Assembly (NCBI GenBank): GCA_963853835.1 | Contig: OY970822.1 | Span: 87,959,135 to 88,023,134 of the forward strand | From: Calendula officinalis | Taxonomy: Eukaryota; Streptophyta; Magnoliopsida; Asterales; Asteraceae | Direction: 5' to 3' | Length of the DNA stretch: 64,000 nt | Translations under genes and position numbers: made by a program | The notes under the pieces: generated by a model | What the model saw: only the letters and a program-made list of their open reading frames with translations | What the model was told of the DNA's origin: nothing | Database searches by the model: none | Shown here: positions 32,715 through 42,870 of the stretch, one piece after another | Numbering within the stretch: the first letter of the stretch is position 1 | Layout of the letters: the number at the start of each line of letters is the position of its first letter

Positions 32715-34644
32715 GACCTGTGCCAACGGCACGTCGGGAAGGGCGTCGGGGAGCCGTCGACCCACGACGGCGTTGGCACCGAGCCGTTGTGGGGGGCGTC
32801 GTGAGCCAGACGTCGTGGTGATGACGGCGTGTTGATGGCGTCGGGGAGGTGGGGTCCGGTTGGAGCGTCCGTTTTTTGAATTCAAAAATTAAATTTTTTT
32901 TTAATACAAATAATTAATATTATACACAACCTCTATAAAAACCCACTACACTCTACCATTTTAAACACACAATCACATTATATTTTCTCACAATCACATA
33001 CTTCCTCTCTTCCTAATTTCCATATTTTTTCTCCCACTCAATGGATTCAAACGATGACGCCGATGATTACTGGCAAGATTATGTCAATGTAACAGCCGTC
33101 TTCGATTTGAACCAAACTATTGAAACGCTTGATTATCTGGATCAAGAAGAAGCTGAAAATTCCACCGTGCCAAGAGCACCACGAAGATATATACCAAGAG
33201 ATCGTGTTGCGGCTGCTGAACGTTTATGGAATGATTACTTTGCCGACAATGCCGTTTTCCCCCCGGACTACTTCCGAAGATGGTTTCGCATGTCGAAACC
33301 TTTGTTCATCCGTATATGCCAGGCTATACATTTTTATAATCCACCGGGTCAACTACCGTGGTATTTTGATTATTTCCGTCAAAAGAGAGACGCTACGAGT
33401 TACCCCAGTTTTAATGTATTTCAAAAGTGTACCTCTGCCATACGTCAATTGGCGTACGGTTGTGCCGCTGATTTGTTTGATGAGTACCTACACATGGGTC
33501 AACAAACAGCATACGATTGTTTGGACAACTTTTGTAAATGTATATTCCATCTATACTCGACTGAGTTTTTGCGAAAACCAACCACTCAAGATGTCCAACG
33601 TTTACATGCCAAACATCAAGAGATACATGGTTTTCCTGGGATGCTTGGTAGCATTGATTGTATGCATTGGCCTTGGAAAAATTGTCCAACAGCATGGCAA
33701 GGCCAATACACACGTGGTGATCAAGGATGTCCCACAATAATGCTTGAAGCTGTTGCGTCATACGACTTGTGGATATGGCATGCGTACTTTGGCCCGGCGG
33801 GTTCGAATAACGACATAAACGTCCTTAACAAATCAGATTTGTTTGATGAAATAAGGCAAGACAGGTCTCCCGTAGTTCCGTTTACTATTTCGGGTGAGCA
33901 ATTTACGAAGGGTTATTATCTAGCTGATGGGATTTATCCGGAATGGGCAACGCTTGTCAAGTCGTTTAAATGCCCAATTGAAGAAAAGAACATGAAGTTC
34001 AAGCGGTTCCAAGAATCCGCTAGGAAGGATGTCGAACGAGCTTTCGGAGTGCTTCAAGGACGGTGGACAATCATTAAAAACCCGGCACGACCATACAGTG
34101 TGAACAAAATACGACGGATCATGTACACTTGTGTGATATTACACAACATGATTACGGAAGATAACGGCCGCGCAATTTGTCCAATCGAAGAAGACTATAC
34201 CGCTAACCCGGATAATCACCCACAACGTACATGGCATGAACGGGTTGCAGCACAATTGCGTATTGAAAAGCAGATACGTGATCGAGTTGTGCATCATAAA
34301 CTTCGCAATGCCTTAATCGAACACATTTGGACCCTCCCGCCGAACTACCGTCAACGTTAATTATTATTTTTTCCGTAATTTTTTTTTCCCGTAATTTTTT
34401 TTTCCGTATTGTTTTTTTTTTCCGTAATCGTGTTTTTTATTTAATGTAATGGTTTTTATTTAATGTAATGTGTTTTTTTATTAATTAAAATGATGATGTG
34501 GAAATGATGATGTGGAAAGGATGGGTTTAGTGATGGGTTAGTGATGTGTAGGGTTGGCACGGTCGTATCAGTAGCGTGTCAGTAAGGATGCGATGACGTG
34601 GCGCTAGTGATGGGTTTAGTGATGGGTAAGGGTTGGGAGAGGCC
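32715..34644 (+). mobile_element. PIF/Harbinger DNA transposon with target duplication
   Basis: The 1930-bp element is bounded by TAA duplications (32712-32714 and 34645-34647). Its ends are imperfect inverted repeats: GACCTGTGCCAACGGC on the left, GGGTTGGGAGAGGCC on the right. It holds one intact transposase gene. The second Harbinger gene, a Myb/SANT protein, is absent, so it may need help in trans. Confidence 0.8.
33041..34360 (+). CDS. Harbinger transposase / HARBI1-like nuclease
   Basis: A single uninterrupted 439-residue frame, the usual length for plant Harbinger transposases. The DDE catalytic triad is visible: Asp206 in GMLGSIDCMHW, Asp258 in GSNNDINVL and Glu332 in RKDVERAFGVLQGRW. 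The N-terminal third (RRYIPRDRVAAAERLWNDYF, FRRWFRMSKPLFIRI) is typical of the family. The C-terminus is basic. No stop or frameshift interrupts it, so it is recent or still under constraint. It would cut and rejoin element ends at TWA targets in the nucleus. Domestication cannot be ruled out, but matching terminal repeats and target duplications favour a transposon. No intron is apparent. Confidence 0.93.
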   Translation: MDSNDDADDYWQDYVNVTAVFDLNQTIETLDYLDQEEAENSTVPRAPRRYIPRDRVAAAERLWNDYFADNAVFPPDYFRRWFRMSKPLFIRICQAIHFYNPPGQLPWYFDYFRQKRDATSYPSFNVFQKCTSAIRQLAYGCAADLFDEYLHMGQQTAYDCLDNFCKCIFHLYSTEFLRKPTTQDVQRLHAKHQEIHGFPGMLGSIDCMHWPWKNCPTAWQGQYTRGDQGCPTIMLEAVASYDLWIWHAYFGPAGSNNDINVLNKSDLFDEIRQDRSPVVPFTISGEQFTKGYYLADGIYPEWATLVKSFKCPIEEKNMKFKRFQESARKDVERAFGVLQGRWTIIKNPARPYSVNKIRRIMYTCVILHNMITEDNGRAICPIEEDYTANPDNHPQRTWHERVAAQLRIEKQIRDRVVHHKLRNALIEHIWTLPPNYRQR

Positions 34645-34821
34645 TAAGCTAGAGAGTTCACGAGCTTCCCATGCAAGAGTTTCAGAGGGGTCATGTTACT
34701 ACTGGAAACCACTCTTTTCCTTTTTACTTTTGTTTCTCGTAATTACAATATTCTACTTTTATTATATAGTTTTGAAAGTGAATTAATTATTGCTCCAAAC
34801 ATACAACAAATCTATCTCTAC

Positions 34822-35137
34822 GACCACTCCCAACAGTGACATTAACTGACATTTTAATGTTTGTCAAATTAATGTCACGTCAGCTCACACTCCAACTGAC
34901 ATTAAATTGACATACACATGCCAACAATACTCATTCTCTTCAGTTTTTTGGGATCCGTCATAATAAAATATACAAACACACAAAATACCAAATACAATGT
35001 CAAATTGCTTGGGCCCACCACTTACTCTTCCTTGAACCGAATTATGAAACCGATGAGATACAACTGAGGAGCCGTGCCAATTGGGAATAACTTCGGTTGA
35101 AGTGAATAGGGAACCGAAGTCCCCATTGGTAGCAGTC
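34822..35137. mobile_element. Tourist-like MITE, family H
   Basis: Starts GACCACTCCCAACAGTGAC and ends CCATTGGTAGCAGTC, flanked by TAC (34819-34821 and 35138-35140). It lies 175 bp beyond the Harbinger element and shares TGTCACGTCAGCTCACA and CATGCCAACAATACTCATTC with the 24972 copy. Confidence 0.85.
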
Positions 35138-35140
35138 TAC

Positions 35141-35799
35141 TGCTAATTATGTAGAAAGCATGTATTTCGCACAAATGTTTATGAGTATGTATGTGGTATA
35201 TAGTATTCCTTTGTACTATGACTATACCCAACTATGAGGTAGTTAGACCACCCATAATGGGTGATCAAACCCAGTGGTTGCCCCCACTCCGACCGCATCT
35301 TCCCATTATGTAACCATTGGCCGAGCGTGTCACTTTCTCTTTTTCCATAAATTTAATTGTGCAGGCGACTAAAGGTCATGCATCTGATTTGCTTGTACAT
35401 TATGCATAGTTAATAATACACGTAACATTAGAATTAATTTAAGAATAGGGTTTGTGAAATGTGATCATTTATTTGATTTGAAAAAAGAATGATACTAATA
35501 ATCATTGAAGAGTTTGATTACCGTTATGAGTAGTGTTAGATATAAAAGAATTGTTAGGTAATAAAGAGACATTGAACAAGTGGTTGTCAAATCACACTGC
35601 ATATACACATACAATAACCATGTGATTTGTAAGAGAAGTGGTAATATTGTTTTTGTTATCTATTTCTATTAATCTTTTTACCTATTAAATTATAATAAAT
35701 ACTAAAATTAAGAGATGATAGAGATAAAAGAATTAATTGATTATTAAATTTAAAAGTAAGTAAAACTGTAGGTAGGAAGAAAATATAGAGAAAAAAATA
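35141..35799. other. Non-genic stretch
   Basis: No gene is supported. CCCATAATGGG near 35252 and CCCATTATG near 35313 are weakly inverted; nothing more was found. Confidence 0.4.
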
Positions 35800-36063
35800 C
35801 TCCCTCCGTCCCTAAATAAAGTTCCCATTTGTCTTGGGTACAATATTTAAGGAAAAAGTTAGTGGTGGGGTTGTTGGTATTAAATTTGATTAAAATATAA
35901 AGTTGGTTTGGAGAGAGAAAGATAGTAAGTGGATAGTTAGTAGTGGGGTCCATGGTAATTATATTATTTTATTAAGTGGACCCCATCAACTTGTGAAATG
36001 GGAACTTTATTTAGGGACAAAAATTCAAGGTGAAATGGGAACTTTATTTAGGGACGGAGGGAG
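35800..36063. mobile_element. Stowaway-like MITE, family 2
   Basis: Ends CTCCCTCCGTCCCTAAATAA and TTTAGGGACGGAGGGAG, flanked by TA. The right terminal 35 bases are present twice. Confidence 0.92.
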
Positions 36064-36692
36064 TATCATTTATCATTTATAAATACCAAAAATGTTTCAT
36101 TCACTCTAATTGGGCCCAAGCCCCCCAACGGATAACTCATGGTTCGCGCAGATGATTCATCACTCTAGCCCAGCCTTCTATGCCCCTCATTTCTGTCTAT
36201 CGACACAATGACCACTTTTGAAATATAACAAATAAAATAATACTAGAAATAATATTATAATTAATTTCAATCGTTTATATTCATGTGAAAAGTCCAACCA
36301 TTTTAGTGGCTTTTGTTTGTACTAAAATGTTTGAGTACTCTCAATGTTTCTACAATGGCAAACAAGTAGATCTTTTCTCTTTTACAATGAAAAACATATG
36401 ATGGAAATGAAAAGAAAAAAAAACCGTAAATACATATTTATTAAAAGAAACATATTCATATATATTTTCATATGTGCAAATTCCATTACACCGATACAAA
36501 ATTGGTAGAGTCGATTTAAGAACATCTACCGAAGGTTTGTAACGAAATTGCTACGTACCGCATTCCTATAGACATACCTACCAAACGAGCGACATTTTCC
36601 ATAAAGGACAATCTTAGACATTACCTTATTACGAGTGACAATAATAACAGACTTAATAATATTATCCGAAGTAATAAAACAAGCAAACAAAC
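36064..36692. other. Non-genic stretch, includes PLATZ 3' untranslated region
   Basis: No separate gene is supported. The part nearest 36692 should be the 3' untranslated region of the PLATZ gene. Confidence 0.4.
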
Positions 36693-39600
36693 TTAAGAAA
36701 GTGGTGACCGTTGAGGGGCTCCTTTTCTTCGGCTACCAAAAGAAAAGAATTTAGGAAAGAAATCGTTGTTTTTCGTCTTCTTTCTCACAACCTCCGGTTT
36801 ATATGATAATCTCGAAACACTCATAAAGTTATTAGAGCCCGATGAGTCTTTAAACTGCAACGAGTCCTCAATGATGTATTCGTTGCAGTTATTTTGACCA
36901 TCCTCATCCACAAATTCGGATCCATCCATCCGAAGTCCTTCAAATTGGGAGAACGCGAAATCAGTCACATCAAACCTACACAAGACACTTGACAAATCTT
37001 CCTCTTGATACACCATGTGATCAACCTGGCCCCGCAAACCGATAAAAACAATTAAAATTGTAAAGTTTAAACCAAAACCACGTTAAAAATGTCGGGTTTG
37101 TAGAAAAAACAATACAATAAAACTGAATTCTAAAATAATGATAAAGATAATAATAACGTAAATAATAATCTAAAGTTAAGGTACAACCTTGCACGAAAGA
37201 GAACAAAAGTGAAATGGCTCTTGTAGGATCCTGTCACAAGTGAAACATGAATTGGCAGGGCCCTTGCAAGACCTACTTTGTGCCCGTTGGTTCAAGAATA
37301 TCACTTTGGCACTATTTATTGTATACGGCTGCAGAAAATTTACGATAAAAAATAGATTTTAACATTTTAAAATGTACAAAATGTACAAAATACAAACAGT
37401 TGTGTATTAGTTTTTCTCATACAAAAATATAGCGGGATTATTTGTTAAATTGACTCCATGATAGAAAAGATATTAAAATAGATCCAGAAAGTACAATATT
37501 CGTTCACAGTAAACTAAATTAAAGAAATTAAGAGATAGAGGAGAAAAAAGGCAAGAGTTCATGGTTTTAATTCAGGTAAACATTTATTAGTTGACAGATG
37601 ATGATTTAAAAACAACCACGACAATGATTAGGTTCCAAAGCTTGGACCAACCAGGAAGTCATTATAAAGGAATATCTTTAAATAAAAAAAAAGTTAATAT
37701 AAAAAGATACCTGAACAAAGGAGCAGTCAATGAGCTTTTCGAGGTCGTCTAATCTAACAACATCCTGATAAACATATCTTCTCACCTATCACATGATGCC
37801 CAACCCGTTAAATAACCAAACACACCTGTCCCTATCCGTACGACTCCATAATGCATCTACCATTTTATATAAGCCTAGCGGTAAGGTGTTTGCCCTCCAA
37901 CCTAGTGGTTGAGGGTTCGAGTCCCATAGTGGACATAGGTGGTTATTTAGGAGTAGATTAGATTTGCCGTTCCAAAAAAAAAAAAAAAATCCTCCGTCCC
38001 ACAAAAAACTTCTCATTTGACTTGGGCACATATTTTTAGGAGATAGTTGGTGGTGGGATATTTGATAATAAATTTGATTAAAATATAGGATTAGTTTAGA
38101 GATTGATACTCCGTATAAAGTAAGTGAGAGAAACTTTAAAAAAATGATAAAAAATGACATAAAGTTAATGAGATAATATTAATTTATTAAGCGGGTCCCT
38201 TCAATTCTCAAATGAGAAGTTTTTTGTGGGACAGAATTTTTGGGTGATATGAGAAGTTTTTTGTGGGACGGAGGGAGTATAATATACACACGTTTCGTGA
38301 TAAATTCAAAACCCGTACAATATACTCGTTAATGTATTGTGGATAATGGTAAAATCGAAACATTTAATGTGTTAATAACTTAATATAGTATTGAACGCAA
38401 TTAATAAATTATACATTCCACTAATCTATCAAATAATCGTTAATGCATCATTAAGAAAACTGAATTTTATATCTAGGCCATAATTTACATTAGAAGATGA
38501 TATAAAACATCTGTTTGAGCCATCTAAATACAATGAGAAAGTTATACAATCCAAAACTTGTTAACACGTCAAATATAGTCGTAATGAAACTGTTATGATC
38601 CAAAGTATGGTTTAGATGGTGGCTTATAAGTTCTACACCTAACTTATACGGAGTACTATGATACGAGACTAATATGAATTGAGGTTTTGTTTAAAACCAA
38701 TTGGTTGTAAAAGTATTAATTCAAGAATTTATAAATATATTACAAATTCATTTGTTGTCCAATGTGGACATTACTCAACCATTCGTCTCAGAAAGTGTAT
38801 GCAAATGACACGTAATAGGAGTGAATGGTATTTGGTTGTAAACTTTTCCTCGTGAACGAATAGTTGAAACTGATTGAGTTTTTTTTATAATAATAATAAA
38901 TTTATTAGCTTTTTTGTTTTGTTTTTGTAATAATTGAATAAAAGAAATAGGATAACAATGATTATAAAAAAGAAAGAAAGGTTAAACGTTGTGAAAAAGA
39001 TGGATCTTTTGATATGTAAAAAACAAAATTGACCAGAGTTGAGTATTTGGTCAAACATATACTTTCTTTGAAAGCTACAACTGAGAGAACCTCCGCAGGT
39101 GAAAGCAATGCCAATTCTGTATTGTATATATATTCAACATAAATACATGTGATGATAAATTTAAATAATAACTTAATGGTTAAAATAAATTGCACATGTC
39201 ATAATATACATCAAAATTTATTCATAATTTGCGTACGTATCAATTGGATAAATTTTTTGATGTCTAATTATTATTGTTTTTTTTTTTTTTTGATATATAA
39301 GTAAGGATTATATATACGAAAAGTAGATTACTACCAAGCCAAAAAAGCTAAACAAGATAAGATAAAGGGCAGAGGGTTGTATATAAGGAATTTAGGATTA
39401 TATATAATATTGATGTATAATTGTACCTAATAATTATAACATTACATTTTGTCATTGCAATTTTCAAATTGAATTTATGATACTAGCCTTCGCTATCGTT
39501 ATATATAATTGGTGATATTTGTGCAAATTGTGGTTAACATACGAACAAAATTCGTTAATTATAAGTATTTACACTTTAATCCAAACATTATAGTTTTGTA

Positions 39601-40075
39601 GGAAAATGCTAATGACAGCCCTTAGGGCTGTCATTAAGAAGGCAAAATACATAAAAAAAACAACTCCCCTAAATTTTAGGAATATTATTTTTTAATCAAT
39701 GTACAAGCTTTTTATAGCAAAACCCTAGTTTTTATGTAAAAAGTGGACACGTATAGTGTCTAATCTTTAACTTGGGAAGTAGTTAAATAACGAGATTATT
39801 GAAAGAAAAAAAAGACTGCAGTTTGTAACGAAATATTAATATAAATAATTTGATTAATAAAATGTCACAATTAATTTGAGGAGTGGAATTTGAATGGAAT
39901 TGAAGGATACCTGCAGAAGGGGGTGAGAGTGATGAGTAGGAAGACAGTGAGGGCAAAAGCTTTGACAGCAATCTAAACAGAATATATTTTTTTCATTTTT
40001 TCTTTTATTTTCATGAATTCCACATATTCCAAAAAAGCTTTCCCCCATTAATCCTTCTAACCATGCAGGCTTCAT
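36693..40075 (-). CDS. PLATZ-type zinc-binding transcription factor
   Basis: Four exons on the minus strand, 40075-39911, 37785-37711, 37328-37188 and 37025-36693, give 237 residues. The N-terminal PLATZ zinc site is complete: CGIH, then CLDCCQSFCPHC, then HHSH, all in exon 1. Exon 2 encodes VRRYVYQDVVRLDDLEKLID and exon 3 the second cysteine cluster (CKGPANSCFTCDRI ... CSLSCK). The C-terminal exon is acidic and then basic with RRKGAPQRSPLS at the end. PLATZ proteins are plant-specific, bind A/T-rich DNA and usually repress transcription; the target here is unknown. Intron 1 spans 2.1 kb and contains a SINE, a Stowaway and a palindromic repeat. Its 5' splice site GTATCCTTCA resembles the minor-spliceosome consensus. 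The start ATG at 40075 is followed at once by the domain, as usual for the family. Confidence 0.93.
37868..37989 (+). mobile_element. tRNA-derived SINE in PLATZ intron 1
   Basis: A-box CCTAGCGGTAAGGTG and B-box GGGTTCGAGTCCC are spaced as in tRNA, followed by a short body (TAGGAGTAGATTAGATTTGC) and a poly-A tail of about 16. It lies antisense to the host gene. No clear target duplication was found because a Stowaway abuts the tail. Confidence 0.88.
37990..38277. mobile_element. Stowaway-like MITE, family 2, in PLATZ intron 1
   Basis: Left end TCCTCCGTCCCACAAAAAAC (terminal bases lost at the SINE junction), right end GGGACGGAGGGAG followed by TA. The final 30 bases are repeated inside. Confidence 0.87.
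38278..39607. other. PLATZ intron 1, remaining sequence
   Basis: AT-rich intronic DNA. I see no gene or further element up to the palindromic repeat at 39608. Confidence 0.5.
39608..39735. repeat. Family P palindromic repeat copy
   Basis: CTAATGACAGCCCTTAGGGC, completing a perfect palindrome with TGTCATTA, is followed by AAGGCAAAATAC and ATCAATGTACAAGCTTTTTA, the reverse of the 28764 interior. Confidence 0.75.
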
Positions 40076-40261
40076 CTCTCTCTCTAAATCTCTCCCACTT
40101 TCTCTCTCTATTGCTTGGTCGCTGTCTCTCTTTATGAGGTTAGAGAGAAACCAAAGTGGTTATATATAGGGTGGGAGAGATGAGGATAGGAGTGCAGGGG
40201 AGAGAGGGTGTGGACGAATGTAGAGGATAAAACCCCCTAATAAAATGAACGCGGGGAAAAC

Positions 40262-40858
40262 TAGGGGTGGTAATTGGGTTGGGTTTGAGTTGGTGGGTTC
40301 GGGTTGGAATCACTAAACCCAAACCCGACCTGTTAAAATTTTAGGTCAGAAAAAGCAACCCTAACCCAGACTCATTTAAACCAAGGTAACTCAGACCCAA
40401 CCTGTGTAACCCATAAACTTAACAGGTTGGTGAAAATATAGAGAAATTGTGCCAAAATTGAAACTGTAAAATAAGAAATTCTTTAGCTCTCAAATTTACA
40501 AGCTTTTAGTTAGGGAAAATATGCCATAACTTAATTACGTTAGATTTGAAGGAGAAATTCTAATTTGAAAGGTCAAAAAGACATGGAAATAATTTAGGTA
40601 GGATAACTAATTTAAGGAGTGTCTTATATTATTTATGATATTTAATATGTACATAAGTTTTTAATTTTTTATAAAATTAAACGGGTTGGCAGGTCGACCC
40701 AATTTTACACAAGACAACCCGAACCCGACCTGATTTATAAACAGGTTGGATGGGTCGACCTGCTTTTGACCCAAACCCATTTATGGTCAACCCAAATCCG
40801 ACCTTTTCCGTGTTGGGTTCGTGTTGTGTTGCGGGTCGTGTCATGAATTGCCACCCTA
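40262..40858. mobile_element. Non-autonomous hAT element with 8-bp target duplication
   Basis: Begins TAGGGGTGGTAATTGGGTTG and ends ATGAATTGCCACCCTA; GGGAAAAC is duplicated exactly (40254-40261 and 40859-40866). Subterminal GGGTCGGGTT-like repeats occur in both arms. It lies about 180 bp upstream of the PLATZ start codon. Confidence 0.93.
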
Positions 40859-41016
40859 GGGAAAACCCGATACAAACCAATATGGCCTTGTGTTTGTGTG
40901 TGTGAATTTATACTCGAGGTTCGAGAAGAAAAGTTGATGTCGTTTTCACATACGTCTTGCAAAATAATTTTTCAACATTTATTATTTGTTCACATACGTA
41001 GTGTTTGTTATTATTA

Positions 41017-41245
41017 CTACCTCATTTAAAGTTTCGTAGTTTTTAAACTATAATGAATAATTAGTGTAGAATTTCTTTCGAATAAAAATAAAATTAATAA
41101 TGTTTAAAAGTAAAATTAAGAGTAAAAATATAATTTTACTATATTGATGATATGATAGTGGAGGATAAGCCCCACTTTTATTCACCAGTTGATTAAATTT
41201 TAGTTTGTATTATTTGTTTTGAAACACTAAAAAAAAAGAAGGTAG
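41017..41245. mobile_element. Degenerate Stowaway-like MITE, family 1
   Basis: Outer sequence CTACCTCATTTAAAG and AAGAAGGTAG, with TAATGTTTAAAAGTAAAATT inside, matches family 1 with many changes. Confidence 0.65.
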
Positions 41246-41477
41246 TGCTATATTCTCTCACCTTAATCCCTTCTTCTTTCAGTTAGTTGTGCTTTCAGTA
41301 CCCGTATAACAGGGATTGATGATTTTCATTTCAGATTGAGTGATTTTTTCATTTAGAATAAAAGACAATTTCCAATGTTAGTTTTCCATGCAACCGAACG
41401 GTTTACGAACACCGTTGGCACTTGGCACCATGCCTTTGGTTGGTGATCTTTGGCTACTACTTTTTTTATGTGTATTA

Positions 41478-41691
41478 GGTGTTGTTTGGTAGCATTTGGA
41501 TAACTAATATCTGAATGATGCAGAAATCTAAATAATTCAGACTTTCCCTCACGTATGTCTGATTAAGAGGTAAAACATGTTCAGTTTTTTATTCAGAGGT
41601 TGATTAAGAAGCTTTACCGAACGCTCTGGATCTGCATGATTAAAAAGTTGCTCTCTTAATGGAACCGTTAAGAAGCTTACCAAAGAACACC
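41478..41691. mobile_element. Tourist-like MITE (214 bp)
   Basis: Left end GGTGTTGTTTGGTAGCATTT and right end AAGCTTACCAAAGAACACC are inverted repeats; TTA flanks both sides (41475-41477 and 41692-41694). Confidence 0.85.
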
Positions 41692-41797
41692 TTAGTCTTA
41701 ATGGTTGCTATCTATGTGAGATTTCAAATTTGTGTTTAAACACTTTGATTAAGATTTGATTAGCATGCATTGTGGCTTTGTAATCTTGTGTTCAGAT

Positions 41798-42124
41798 TAG
41801 GGGTGAGCATTTTGGACCAAAAAAACCGAACCAAACCCGACCGAAACTGAACCGAAACCGATAACATGTTATTAGTTCGGTCACGGTTTGGAAAATTCAT
41901 CGTTTTCGGTTTCAATTCAATCGGTTTCAGTTAGGTTCGGGTCTGTCTTCCAAAAAGGATGAACATTTGGCCTAAAAAACCCGAACTGTACCCGAAACCG
42001 AACCGAACCAAAACCAATAATATGTTATCGGTTCGGTTTCGGTTTTGAAAATTCATCATTTTCAATTTTGGTTTTATCGGTTTCGATTTAGTTCAGTTCG
42101 ATTTTTGAACCGAGCTCACCTCTA
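41798..42124. mobile_element. Non-autonomous hAT element with 8-bp target duplication
   Basis: Starts TAGGGGTGAGCATTTTGG and ends GAACCGAGCTCACCTCTA; GTTCAGAT is duplicated exactly (41790-41797 and 42125-42132). The 327-bp body is mostly ACCGAACC/GGTTCGGT repeats with AAAATTCATCATTTTC twice. Confidence 0.93.
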
Positions 42125-42132
42125 GTTCAGAT

Positions 42133-42724
42133 ATTAGATAATCGATAATTAGAAGCTCTCTTGTTCTTGATTGACATGTTTAACATATTTTAGAGCTATT
42201 AAAGTGAGACGTCCCATTTAGTTTTTGGTTAATATATTGAAATGAAACCAATAACAAGACACAATTAAAGATGTTGTGGTGCACTTGTGCCGAGAAGTGT
42301 AGGGTAAGTAGGTTTTTTTTTATTAAAATAAAGCTTTATCTATAACACGTATCCTATTTTAACATATATGTTAAGTTGCATTTAATTATACTAGTAGGGT
42401 ATACACGCAATGTGACGACGTGTACTATAAAATTATATTTTGCAGTGAACAAATGTTTGGTTACACATTTTTTCTTTCTTTCTAGAAGAGCATAAAATAT
42501 AAGACAATTAGCAAAACAAACAAAAGCTCATAAACATAAGTTAAATAGATCAAACTTTAGAAATGGATATGTTGTTCTTGTTGTGCCTGTTTTTTTTTAC
42601 AGTATTATTATACATTTTAGTCTCTTTAGTAGATAATACATATATTTCAAATTGATTGTTGGTTCCTTGAAAACATATATTTCTTAATACTAATTTTACA
42701 ATATAAGAACTTGAATCAAACCAA
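42133..42724. other. Non-genic AT-rich stretch
   Basis: Nothing recognised. Confidence 0.4.
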
Positions 42725-42870
42725 TTGATCTAGATCAATTAGCCACCAAGAGTTGCCTTTGAAAGTTTGTCTTCAAGAGGTTTTGGGTTCAAGACTTGTT
42801 GGGGGTATTATTTAGGAGAAAAAAAGTGGTGGTGTTTACTCCCAAAAAAAGGAAATATGTTAGAGAAATG
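42725..42870 (+). mobile_element. tRNA-derived SINE, family S2
   Basis: TAGATCAATTAGCCACCAAG (A-box region) and TTTTGGGTTCAAGACTTG (B-box) match the minus-strand copy at 6790. The body GTTGGGGGTATTATTTAGG and an A-rich tail (CCCAAAAAAAGG) follow. Confidence 0.68.

Noticed and set aside
33120..33740. 206-residue plus frame and 116-residue minus frame within the Harbinger gene
   Set aside because: They are shadows of the 439-residue transposase frame, which alone carries family motifs.
33041..34360. Domesticated host gene (ALP1/HARBI1-type)
   Set aside because: The terminal repeats and TAA duplications around it indicate a transposon; domestication is possible but not supported.
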